Positions 57,255 through 64,000 of a stretch of 64,000 nucleotides of DNA are shown piece after piece (position 1 is the stretch's first letter; the number at the start of each line of letters is the position of its first letter). The DNA is from Arenicellales bacterium (lineage in GTDB: Bacteria > Pseudomonadota > Gammaproteobacteria > Arenicellales > JAJDZL01), in NCBI GenBank assembly GCA_951813075.1, contig OX638343.1:1-64000 (forward strand), written 5' to 3'. The translations under genes and the position numbers were made by a program. The notes beneath the pieces are model-generated. The model had not been told where the DNA came from. It saw nothing but the letters and a program-made list of their open reading frames with translations, and searched no databases.

Positions 57255-58154
57255 TTACTTAAGATCTGACTTGGGGTGGAGCGCGCGCGCTCCACCCCGT
57301 GGCGTACTGCGTGCCGAGAGGTCATTTGCCCCCAGACTACTGTTGTCAAAGACTCTGCTGAGCGGGCAGATGGTGTCTAGAATCCCGGACAATTCCGATT
57401 GCAAATCCAGTAATGTTTGTGAAGCGCTGATACCCTGCCTCCGCTGCCTTTCATGAAGATGGACCGGAACCTGGCGGGTTGCCGCTTCGCGGTAGACGAC
57501 GCGGTTCGGGACGATTGTCTTCAGCAATCGTATTCCGCGCTGACTCAGCACATCCGAAATGCTGTGCATGATTGTTTTAGCATCGTTGGTGTTGTCGGTC
57601 CTGTAAAACAATGCCGTCAGCTGTCCGGGTTCGAATCCGAGAGAAGAGAACGGCTGCAGGCTCTCAAATAACGACAAAGTGCCGCGGATGAACTCCTGAG
57701 CTGCCAGGATTTCCGGTGGGATCGGTGAAAGGCACAGGTCGGCCGCCAGGACAGCATTCTCCACCAGGGCGCCGCGGGCGCCGCGGGTATCAATCAGAAC
57801 ATAATCGTAGCCCTTGACCTGCTCCAGCGCACGGAACATCCTGAGTCGACCGTCTGGCATGTGTAGGAGGCGGTTTTCCAGCTCACCGGCTGGATCGTCA
57901 GATGCGATGACATCGAGGTTCGGTATCGTCGTCGCGGCGGGCGCCGGCAGATCGTCCGACAGGAGCAGATTGACCAGTCCGGTGGGCCGGCCTTGCTTGC
58001 CGGCGTCGATCGGAAAAAATCCGGTCAGCGACGGTTGCGGATCGGCGTCGATCATCAACACACGCGCTTGATCTGCTAAAATAGCAGACAGGTTAGCACA
58101 TAGAGTTGTTTTTCCAACTCCGCCCTTGGTGGCGCAGCAAGTTATTTTGAGCAT
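57255..58154 (-). CDS. parA: ParA/Soj ATPase
   Basis: 299 residues. Deviant Walker A KGGVGKTTLCANLSAIL at the N-terminus, then MIDADPQPSLTGFF and LIDTRGARG. Soj of PAPI-1/pKLC102 is needed for maintenance of the excised element. The gene lies at the right edge of the element, about 150 bases before the tRNA, as in related ICEs. SD AGAGAGAG. Confidence 0.92.
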   Translation of the reverse strand: MLKITCCATKGGVGKTTLCANLSAILADQARVLMIDADPQPSLTGFFPIDAGKQGRPTGLVNLLLSDDLPAPAATTIPNLDVIASDDPAGELENRLLHMPDGRLRMFRALEQVKGYDYVLIDTRGARGALVENAVLAADLCLSPIPPEILAAQEFIRGTLSLFESLQPFSSLGFEPGQLTALFYRTDNTNDAKTIMHSISDVLSQRGIRLLKTIVPNRVVYREAATRQVPVHLHERQRRQGISASQTLLDLQSELSGILDTICPLSRVFDNSSLGANDLSARSTPRGGARALHPKSDLK

Positions 58155-58236
58155 CTCTCTCTGCTTGTTGTGCCGTCAAGACGCTAACCCGGGGGTTTGT
58201 TTTGAAGAGCTGCAAACCGAACTTCCTTCATGATCT

Positions 58237-58264
58237 TTGACAGACTAGGTTAATTTTTTACTGT
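58237..58264 (+). promoter_or_regulatory. promoter of tRNA-Lys
   Basis: TTGACA (58,237-58,242), 16 bp, TACTGT (58,259-58,264). The tRNA thus keeps its own promoter, and the element boundary must lie between parA and here or be the tRNA itself. Confidence 0.55.
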
Positions 58265-58302
58265 CTACGTTTAACCTGTCTCGTCCAAACATGTCATTTT
58301 GG

Positions 58303-58378
58303 GGGCCGTTAGCTCAGTTGGCAGAGCAGTTGACTCTTAATCAATTGGTCCGGGGTTCGAATCCCTGACGGCCCACCA
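58303..58378 (+). tRNA. tRNA-Lys (anticodon CTT)
   Basis: 76 nt with CCA encoded. Acceptor GGGCCGT/ACGGCCC, anticodon stem TTGA/TCAA with loop CTCTTAA, T-arm GGTTCGAATCC. tRNA-Lys genes are the usual attachment sites of pKLC102/PAPI-1-like ICEs, but here the element lies on the 5' side of the tRNA. Confidence 0.97.
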
Positions 58379-58498
58379 TTTGACACTTGGTGTATCAAAA
58401 AGTTAAATTTGATTTACGCCTGAATCGTTACAGGTTGACCGAGGCGAAATGCTCCGGCTTACAAGAAAGACAATGCAAATGTAGATGGTGGACTACCG

Positions 58499-59425
58499 AT
58501 GTTGATGAAGACAAAATTTAGCGAAAATTCCAAGACTGAATTTGTGCATCAGTACTGGGGGATAGATAACGAATACGCGCGTCTCAGTGATGTTTTATTA
58601 GGAAATCCAGAATTCTATCGCTGGGTAGATGCTGGCCCGATCATTGGTCGGACTATGGAAAATGCAGCACGAACCGGTGTCAAATTTGATCTTGAACTTG
58701 CTAAGCGTCAGCACGCTGAAATGGTTGCTCAGTATGAAGATCGAGGTGTGGCGTGTCATTTCCTTGAAGCGGATGAGGCATTACATAGAAATTTCTTCGC
58801 CCGCGACAATTCCGTGATGACTCCGTGGGGTGCTCTGATTTGCCACATGCAATTGAAATGCCGTCGTGCTGATTATGTTTCAGTTATCAAGTTTTACCAA
58901 GACAATGAAATTCCAATATGGCGTTTCGCTACAGCCGGTCATTTTGAAGGAGGTGATTTTGTCATTCTGAGACCTGGGCTGATGCTCATCGGTTACTGTG
59001 GCGAAAGGTCAGAAAAAGAAGGTTCTGAACAGGTTGCTCAGTTCGTTGAAGCAGAAGGCTGGGAGGCGTTGGTTGCACCTATATCAAGAGATTTCGTACA
59101 CATGGATGGTCTGGTGGTTCCACTTGCCGAGAATTTATTGGTCGCCTGCACCGATGCAATGGAGCCGTGGCTTGTGAAATGGTTGAAAGGTCGGGGTTTC
59201 GAATTCGTCGATGTCGCTTATCGCGAAGCAAGAAATTTAGGTGTGAATCTTATGTCGCTCGGTGATGACCGGGTTCTGGCGATGACGGGCTCACCAGATG
59301 CAGTCAATAAAATGCGTGCTTTAGGATTTGACGTGTGCGAAGTTGATCTGTCGATGTTCACTTTAGGTGGCGGTGGAATACACTGTCTTAGTCAGGCACT
59401 CAGACGAGATCGACTGAGTGAGTAG
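58499..59425 (+). CDS. dimethylarginine dimethylaminohydrolase/amidinotransferase-family protein
   Basis: 308 residues. Guanidino-group-modifying fold with FEGGDFV, HMDG and the terminal GGGGIHCLSQAL motif holding the nucleophilic cysteine. The family hydrolyses or transfers amidino groups from arginine derivatives. Lower GC and chromosomal codon use set it apart from the ICE. Confidence 0.85.
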   Translation: MLMKTKFSENSKTEFVHQYWGIDNEYARLSDVLLGNPEFYRWVDAGPIIGRTMENAARTGVKFDLELAKRQHAEMVAQYEDRGVACHFLEADEALHRNFFARDNSVMTPWGALICHMQLKCRRADYVSVIKFYQDNEIPIWRFATAGHFEGGDFVILRPGLMLIGYCGERSEKEGSEQVAQFVEAEGWEALVAPISRDFVHMDGLVVPLAENLLVACTDAMEPWLVKWLKGRGFEFVDVAYREARNLGVNLMSLGDDRVLAMTGSPDAVNKMRALGFDVCEVDLSMFTLGGGGIHCLSQALRRDRLSE

Positions 59426-59429
59426 TTCA

Positions 59430-59905
59430 AGACGTAGATACGTGCAGATCTTTGGTATCGGAACCTTGAACGTGTCGGAGCCTGTTATCGATGCATTCAG
59501 TGCTCGCGTGTGACGATGTACTGGCTGCAGCAACGGTGCCCGCACAGATTCCACCTCGACTGTTTCCCCGAGATTCATCACGTAGATACGGGTGGAAATT
59601 TATTTGATAACATCGGAATCATCCGCGATAAAGATATTGATCAGTAAAAATTTCTGCTGTCGTTCCTGTAGCAAGTGTGCGACCTGTGCACGAAAAGAGA
59701 CATCAGTGGCGACTGGTTCATCACAAATTACAAATTTTGGCTTCAGAATCAACAACCGGGCAATTCCGATTCTCTGACACCACCTGTTTGAAAAGTAATG
59801 CGGATTGCGATTTGCCTGAATCGGCAGTAATCCCACTTTCTCCAAGATTTTTCCGACGTTATTTTGAGTTTCCGATGTATTCGTTTTCATATTGCGAGTT
59901 CAAGG
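59430..59905 (-). pseudogene. decayed oligopeptide ABC-transporter ATPase (OppF-like)
   Basis: Minus-strand fragments read VGLLPIQANRNPHYFSNRWCQRIGIARLLILKPKFVICDEPVATDVS, clearly the signature region (FSGGQRQRIGIARAL) and Walker B of an OppF/DppF-type protein with the GGQ lost. A second frame downstream gives LGETVEVESV ... HRHTRALNASI, the C-terminal motif. The frameshift and mutated signature show an inactive remnant. Bases 59,906-60,380 hold no supportable gene. Confidence 0.75.
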
Positions 59906-60399
59906 CGGCTTTGCAATGGTTTATTCGCCTTTGAGAACCTGGTTTACTAGCAGACTGCGACCTACAGCATAGGACACTGCCTTTGCGTTCGTGCATCTTG
60001 AAGTGCGAATAACCCTGTCGTTGTGGCTAAAGTCGTAGAAATGGATGTATAAATTCGGTACAGATGCCACCTCGTCTGGGAATTGTTCAATGACTATTTT
60101 CCGGTGTGACTTCGGTACTGACACCCGGTATCAATTTGCCGTGAGAATTCTGGCCCAACACCCTTAACGATAGTCGCGTTTTATTTGCAGAATTCGATAT
60201 AGCTGCCTGACAGGTGATTCAGAGGAAAGTCAGAAGATTGGTCAAAGTGCTTGAATCTAGCAAATTTTCACACAATACGAATTGATTTTTGAGTGCAAAA
60301 GAAGTAGCATAAGCATGTTACAAAATAGGAGCGAATTCATACTGTTCACTGCCATTTTGAAACCCTTGCGAGGTTGAACTTGGCACTGTGAATTTTTTT

Positions 60400-61158
60400 A
60401 TGCGACGGAATTTTATCGTAGGCAACTGGAAAATGAATGGCACCTTTGACATGGCGCGTTCACTGGTTGGAGATATTGTTCAAGGCGCGGCACAATTTGC
60501 AGAAAAGGTTGATGTGGCAGTCAGCCCACCATTTGTCTACCTCAATGCAGTGAGCGACATGATTGGAGAATCATCAACAGTCGCCCTGGGCGCGCAAGAT
60601 TGTAGCGAACACTCCTCAGGTGCTTACACAGGTGAAGTATCATCGCGTATGCTCGCGGAGATTGGTTGTGAATTCGTCATTGTTGGGCACTCGGAGCGAA
60701 GGCGCTACCACAACGAGTCCGACGACGAAGTCGGCCGCAAGGCGAATGCAGTCATCTCTGAGAACATTAACGCCATTGCCTGTGTTGGGGAGATGCTGGA
60801 GGAGAGACAATCGGAGTGTACGAAATCAGTCATCGATCGGCAATTGCGTGCAATTCTGGATGCAGTAGATGAATCTGAGATGTCGGGATTACTGATCGCA
60901 TACGAACCTGTATGGGCGATTGGTACCGGATTGACGGCTTCAACAGATCAGATACAGGAGGTTCACCACTGGATTCGCGAAGGTCTTAGAGAGGTGAGTG
61001 CCGACGCGGCTGATAGTTGTCGAATCCTATATGGCGGCAGTGTTAACGCCGAAAATGCTGCAAAAATTCTCGAGCAGCCTGATGTCGATGGTTGTTTGGT
61101 TGGTGGTGCCTCGCTGGGTTCGGAACAGTTTCTGAAAATCTGCAGCGCGGCTGTTTAG
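60400..61158 (+). CDS. tpiA: triosephosphate isomerase
   Basis: 252 residues (ATG 60,400; an in-frame GTG at 60,388 is possible). NWKMNG with Lys, ATVALGAQD-type loop, VGHSERR (His), AYEPVWAIGTG (Glu) and YGGSVN. Interconverts dihydroxyacetone phosphate and glyceraldehyde 3-phosphate. Followed by secG as in many gammaproteobacteria. Confidence 0.97.
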   Translation: MRRNFIVGNWKMNGTFDMARSLVGDIVQGAAQFAEKVDVAVSPPFVYLNAVSDMIGESSTVALGAQDCSEHSSGAYTGEVSSRMLAEIGCEFVIVGHSERRRYHNESDDEVGRKANAVISENINAIACVGEMLEERQSECTKSVIDRQLRAILDAVDESEMSGLLIAYEPVWAIGTGLTASTDQIQEVHHWIREGLREVSADAADSCRILYGGSVNAENAAKILEQPDVDGCLVGGASLGSEQFLKICSAAV

Positions 61159-61173
61159 GTAAACACATATAAG

Positions 61174-61521
61174 ATGGAATTATTGACGAAGATTTTACTG
61201 GGTCTGTTTTTTGTCACCTCGGTTGCTATGGTGGTCTTGATTTTGCTCCAGCGAGGAAAGGGATCCGACCTTGGTGCGGTGTTCGGTGGAGGCTCGCAGT
61301 CGGTATTTGGCAGCCGCGGTTCAGCGAATTTTCTGACCCGTATCACTGCTTTATTGGCTACAGTGTTTTTTGGAATCGCACTTAGTCTGGCGTATATTTA
61401 TACTGGTGCAAGAACACCGACGAGTGTGACCGATATAGTTACCTCGGAAGCGGTAGTGGAAGAGATTCCGCAAACTTCGGGTAGCGGTGGTGACAGTGAA
61501 TTGCCGCAGGTACCCGAATAA
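61174..61521 (+). CDS. secG: SecG preprotein translocase subunit
   Basis: 115 residues with two transmembrane helices and the conserved LLQRGKGSDLGAVFGGGSQSVFGSRGSANFLTR segment. Part of SecYEG. C-terminal tail is acidic and variable. Confidence 0.96.
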   Translation: MELLTKILLGLFFVTSVAMVVLILLQRGKGSDLGAVFGGGSQSVFGSRGSANFLTRITALLATVFFGIALSLAYIYTGARTPTSVTDIVTSEAVVEEIPQTSGSGGDSELPQVPE

Positions 61522-61551
61522 CGGCTCGCGAAACGATCGATTGAATACAAT

Positions 61552-61636
61552 GCCGAAGTGGTGGAATTGGTAGACACGCCGTCTTGAGGGGGCGGTGGCG
61601 AGAGCCGTGCCGGTTCAAGTCCGGCCTTCGGCACCA
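61552..61636 (+). tRNA. tRNA-Leu (anticodon GAG)
   Basis: 85 nt including CCA; class II tRNA with a long variable arm (GGGGCGGTGGCGAGAGCC region), anticodon loop CTTGAGG, T-arm GGTTCAAGTCC. Position between secG and nuo matches leuU in related genomes. Confidence 0.96.
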
Positions 61637-61684
61637 GGTCAAGTGAGTCAGGTTGTTAATCAGTTTAATTGTTGAAATTATCCG

Positions 61685-62041
61685 ATGCTTGCAAATTACG
61701 TTCCAATTGCGATTTTTCTGCTTGTTGCACTGGTGATGGGCGCCGCAATGATCGGTGTCAGTTCCATGCTTGGTCCGCACAAACCCGACAAGGAGAAGCT
61801 GTCTCCGTACGAATGTGGTTTCGAGGCGTTCGAGGATAGCCGCATGAAATTTGATGTACGCTATTATCTGGTTGCGATTTTATTCATCATTTTCGACCTG
61901 GAAATCGCATTTCTTTTTCCGTGGGCAATTACGCTCGACGAAATCGGGCTATTCGGATTCGTCGCGATGATGATCTTTCTGGGCGTGCTTGTTATCGGAT
62001 TCATTTATGAATGGAAAAAAGGCGCGCTTGAGTGGGAGTAG
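61685..62041 (+). CDS. nuoA: NADH-quinone oxidoreductase subunit A
   Basis: 118 residues, three transmembrane helices, conserved [33 protein letters not shown]. Complex I membrane arm. Confidence 0.97.
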   Translation: MLANYVPIAIFLLVALVMGAAMIGVSSMLGPHKPDKEKLSPYECGFEAFEDSRMKFDVRYYLVAILFIIFDLEIAFLFPWAITLDEIGLFGFVAMMIFLGVLVIGFIYEWKKGALEWE

Positions 62042-62044
62042 GAC

Positions 62045-62521
62045 ATGTCTATTGAAGGAATCCTGAACCAGGGGATGGTCACCACGACCATGGATAAATT
62101 GATCAATTGGGCGCGTACCGGATCGATGTGGCCGATGACATTCGGGCTCGCATGCTGTAGTGTCGAAATGATGCATGCAGGTGCATCTCGCTACGATCTT
62201 GACCGATTCGGTGTTATCTTCCGACCGAGTCCGAGACAGTCGGATGTGATGATTGTTGCTGGAACGTTGGTCAACAAGATGGCGCCGGCGTTGCGCAAGG
62301 TCTATGATCAGATGGCAGAGCCGAGATGGGTGATTTCCATGGGTTCCTGCGCCAATGGTGGTGGTTACTACCATTACTCGTACTCGGTGGTCAGAGGTTG
62401 CGATAGAATCGTTCCGGTCGACGTCTATGTACCCGGCTGCCCGCCAACAGCTGAAGCGCTCGTTTACGGCATCTTGCAACTGCAACGTAAGATTAAACGA
62501 ACCAACACTATTGCCAGGTAA
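62045..62521 (+). CDS. nuoB: NADH-quinone oxidoreductase subunit B
   Basis: 158 residues with the N2 cluster cysteines ([30 protein letters not shown]). Starts 3 bases after nuoA. Confidence 0.97.
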   Translation: MSIEGILNQGMVTTTMDKLINWARTGSMWPMTFGLACCSVEMMHAGASRYDLDRFGVIFRPSPRQSDVMIVAGTLVNKMAPALRKVYDQMAEPRWVISMGSCANGGGYYHYSYSVVRGCDRIVPVDVYVPGCPPTAEALVYGILQLQRKIKRTNTIAR

Positions 62522-62532
62522 AGGCCTGAAAT

Positions 62533-63141
62533 ATGGCCGCTATCGCCCAACTTTCCCAGTCAGTTCAGGAGTTGCTCGGCGCTGATATTTCGGCATCAAT
62601 GACTGATGTCGACGAATTGACCATAGTGGTGAACGCGGAGCGAATCACTGACATCTGCGCTGCCCTGCGTGACGATGATCGAACGAAATTCGAGCAATTG
62701 ATTGACTTGTGCGCGGTTGACTATTCCGCTTACGGTGAAGGGTATTCAGCCAGAAAGTGGTCGGGATTGCGATATGCGGTGGTCTATCACCTTTTATCTG
62801 TATCACTCAACCATCGTCTGAGAGTGAAGGCATTTCTACAGGAAGATCATCCGGTCATCCGCTCAGTCACTGACATCTGGCCGTGTGCCGACTGGTTTGA
62901 ACGTGAGGCTTTTGACTTGTTTGGGATCCTGTTTGAGGGACACTCCGATCTGCGTCGGATCCTTACCGACTATGGATTTATCGGACATCCATTTCGCAAG
63001 GATTTTCCTTTGACCGGATATGTTGAGATGCGATACGACCCGGACAAGGCGCGTGTCGTCTACGAGCCGGTAACGATAGAACCGCGAACCTTGGTGCCCC
63101 GTGTAATTCGAGAGGATAGTTTCGGTGACAGAGATACGTAA
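62533..63141 (+). CDS. nuoC: NADH-quinone oxidoreductase subunit C
   Basis: 202 residues; conserved [31 protein letters not shown] and [19 protein letters not shown]. Separate from nuoD rather than fused. Confidence 0.97.
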   Translation: MAAIAQLSQSVQELLGADISASMTDVDELTIVVNAERITDICAALRDDDRTKFEQLIDLCAVDYSAYGEGYSARKWSGLRYAVVYHLLSVSLNHRLRVKAFLQEDHPVIRSVTDIWPCADWFEREAFDLFGILFEGHSDLRRILTDYGFIGHPFRKDFPLTGYVEMRYDPDKARVVYEPVTIEPRTLVPRVIREDSFGDRDT

Positions 63142-64000
63142 CTACACCATGAATTTCGGGCCACAGCATCCAGCTGCGCATGGAGTGTTGAGACTGGTGA
63201 TGGAGATGGACGGCGAGGTTGTGCAAAGAATTGACCCGCATATCGGATTGTTACATCGTGCAACGGAGAAACTCGCCGAATCCAAACCATACAATCAAAG
63301 CATCGGCTACATGGACCGACTCGATTATGTTTCCATGATGTGTAACGAGCATGCCTATGTGCTGGCAATCGAAAAATTGCTGGAGATCACCGTTCCAATT
63401 CGAGCCCAGTACATAAGGGTGATGTTCGACGAAATTACCCGAATCCTCAATCACTTGCTGTGGCTCGGCGCACACGGACTGGATATCGGTGCGATGTCGA
63501 TGTTCTTATACTGTTTCCGTGAGCGCGAAGATTTGATGGATTGTTATGAAGCGGCATCGGGAGCACGCATGCATGCGACTTACTACAGACCGGGTGGCGT
63601 CTATCGGGATCTTCCCGACACAATGCCGAAGTATGAGCCATCAAAGCATCGAAGCAAACGCAAGCTTGAGGAACTGAACAGGCATCGCCAAGGTTCACTG
63701 CTGGACTTTATCGAAGCGTTCACCGACAGGTTCCCGAAGTGCGTTGATGATTACGAAACCCTTCTCACTGACAATCGGATTTGGAAGCAACGAACCGTCG
63801 ATATCGGGGTTGTTTCACCAGAAACCTGCCTGAAGCGGGGATTTACCGGTCCCATGCTGCGCGGTTCCGGAATCGCTTGGGATTTGCGCAAGAAACAGCC
63901 ATACGAGGTTTATGACAAAGTAAATTTCGACATTCCGATTGGAACAAACGGCGACTGCTATGACCGATATTTGTGCCGGGTGGAGGAGATGCGCCAGTCA
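63125..64000 (+). CDS. nuoD: NADH-quinone oxidoreductase subunit D (partial)
   Basis: The first 292 codons or so, from a GTG at 63,125 that overlaps the end of nuoC by 17 bases and has GAGGAT upstream. [29 protein letters not shown] and [20 protein letters not shown] are conserved. The rest lies beyond the window. Confidence 0.96.
   Translation, partial: MTEIRNYTMNFGPQHPAAHGVLRLVMEMDGEVVQRIDPHIGLLHRATEKLAESKPYNQSIGYMDRLDYVSMMCNEHAYVLAIEKLLEITVPIRAQYIRVMFDEITRILNHLLWLGAHGLDIGAMSMFLYCFREREDLMDCYEAASGARMHATYYRPGGVYRDLPDTMPKYEPSKHRSKRKLEELNRHRQGSLLDFIEAFTDRFPKCVDDYETLLTDNRIWKQRTVDIGVVSPETCLKRGFTGPMLRGSGIAWDLRKKQPYEVYDKVNFDIPIGTNGDCYDRYLCRVEEMRQS

Noticed and set aside
59921-60124. 67-codon minus-strand ORF in the decayed region
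   Set aside because: No recognisable family, no RBS, and it sits beside a pseudogene in AT-rich decaying DNA; left out as unsupported.

Overview
The window joins two kinds of DNA. Bases from about 58,200 to 64,000 are ordinary gammaproteobacterial chromosome of lower GC: a tRNA-Lys(CTT), a dimethylarginine/arginine-deiminase-like hydrolase, a decayed ABC-transporter ATPase, then the standard run tpiA, secG, tRNA-Leu(GAG), nuoA, nuoB, nuoC, nuoD (cut by the window end). Bases 1 to about 58,200 are the GC-rich body of a large integrative conjugative element (ICE) of the PFGI-1/pKLC102/PAPI-1 kind. I cannot name the species.

Element layout, right to left because nearly all backbone genes are on the minus strand: parA, PFGI-type parB and a DUF2857/FlhC-like protein (58,154-54,797); small ICE proteins, a tandem-repeat protein and an ArdC-like antirestriction protein (54,652-51,518); a type IVb conjugative-pilus operon pilL-N-O-P-Q-R-S-V-U ending in a cytosine methyltransferase (50,684-40,409); a replication/accessory block with a DnaG-like primase, small proteins, two PcfJ-like paralogues and a RepA-type initiator (40,058-32,727); and the MPF_G mating-pair apparatus with coupling protein, VirB4-like TraC, TraG and a TraI-family protein (32,202-14,517). 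Two tandem tyrosine recombinases face this block at 13,008-14,530. The left 12.8 kb is an accessory region of small gene units, a CI-like repressor operon, a secreted nuclease, a third tyrosine recombinase and very hairpin-rich non-coding DNA.

The most unusual content is regulatory. (1) Eleven promoters share one layout: a 22-bp dyad CCCTGC-N10-GCAGGG, exactly 7 bp (usually AAAAAAG), a -35 (TTGACC consensus), 17-18 bp, and a -10 (mostly GACAAT). They would form one regulon covering conjugation, pilus and replication genes. (2) Five of these promoters, plus one left-side promoter, have the -10 box only 6-8 bases from the ATG, predicting leaderless mRNAs. (3) Other members instead drive about 200-nt leaders made of five to seven consecutive GC-rich hairpins, ending in a hairpin that pairs a CTCC block with the Shine-Dalgarno GGAG. 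(4) A sequence-unrelated leader family in the left region has the same architecture, behind a promoter overlapping the palindrome ATTTGCA-N7-TGCAAAT. (5) At 6,779-7,212 about fourteen successive perfect hairpins, one with a 16-bp stem, form a structured non-coding tract, followed by a strong promoter and a second hairpin-rich transcript.

The working picture is an ICE that couples one activator-type operator to two output modes (leaderless and SD-occluded) and carries small cassette-like genes with their own structured leaders and terminators. The TraI-like protein seems to have lost its metal-binding histidines, so I see no clearly active relaxase in the window. All calls are from reading the sequence; no searches or folding programs were run. 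Hand-counted coordinates of short sites may be off by a base or two.
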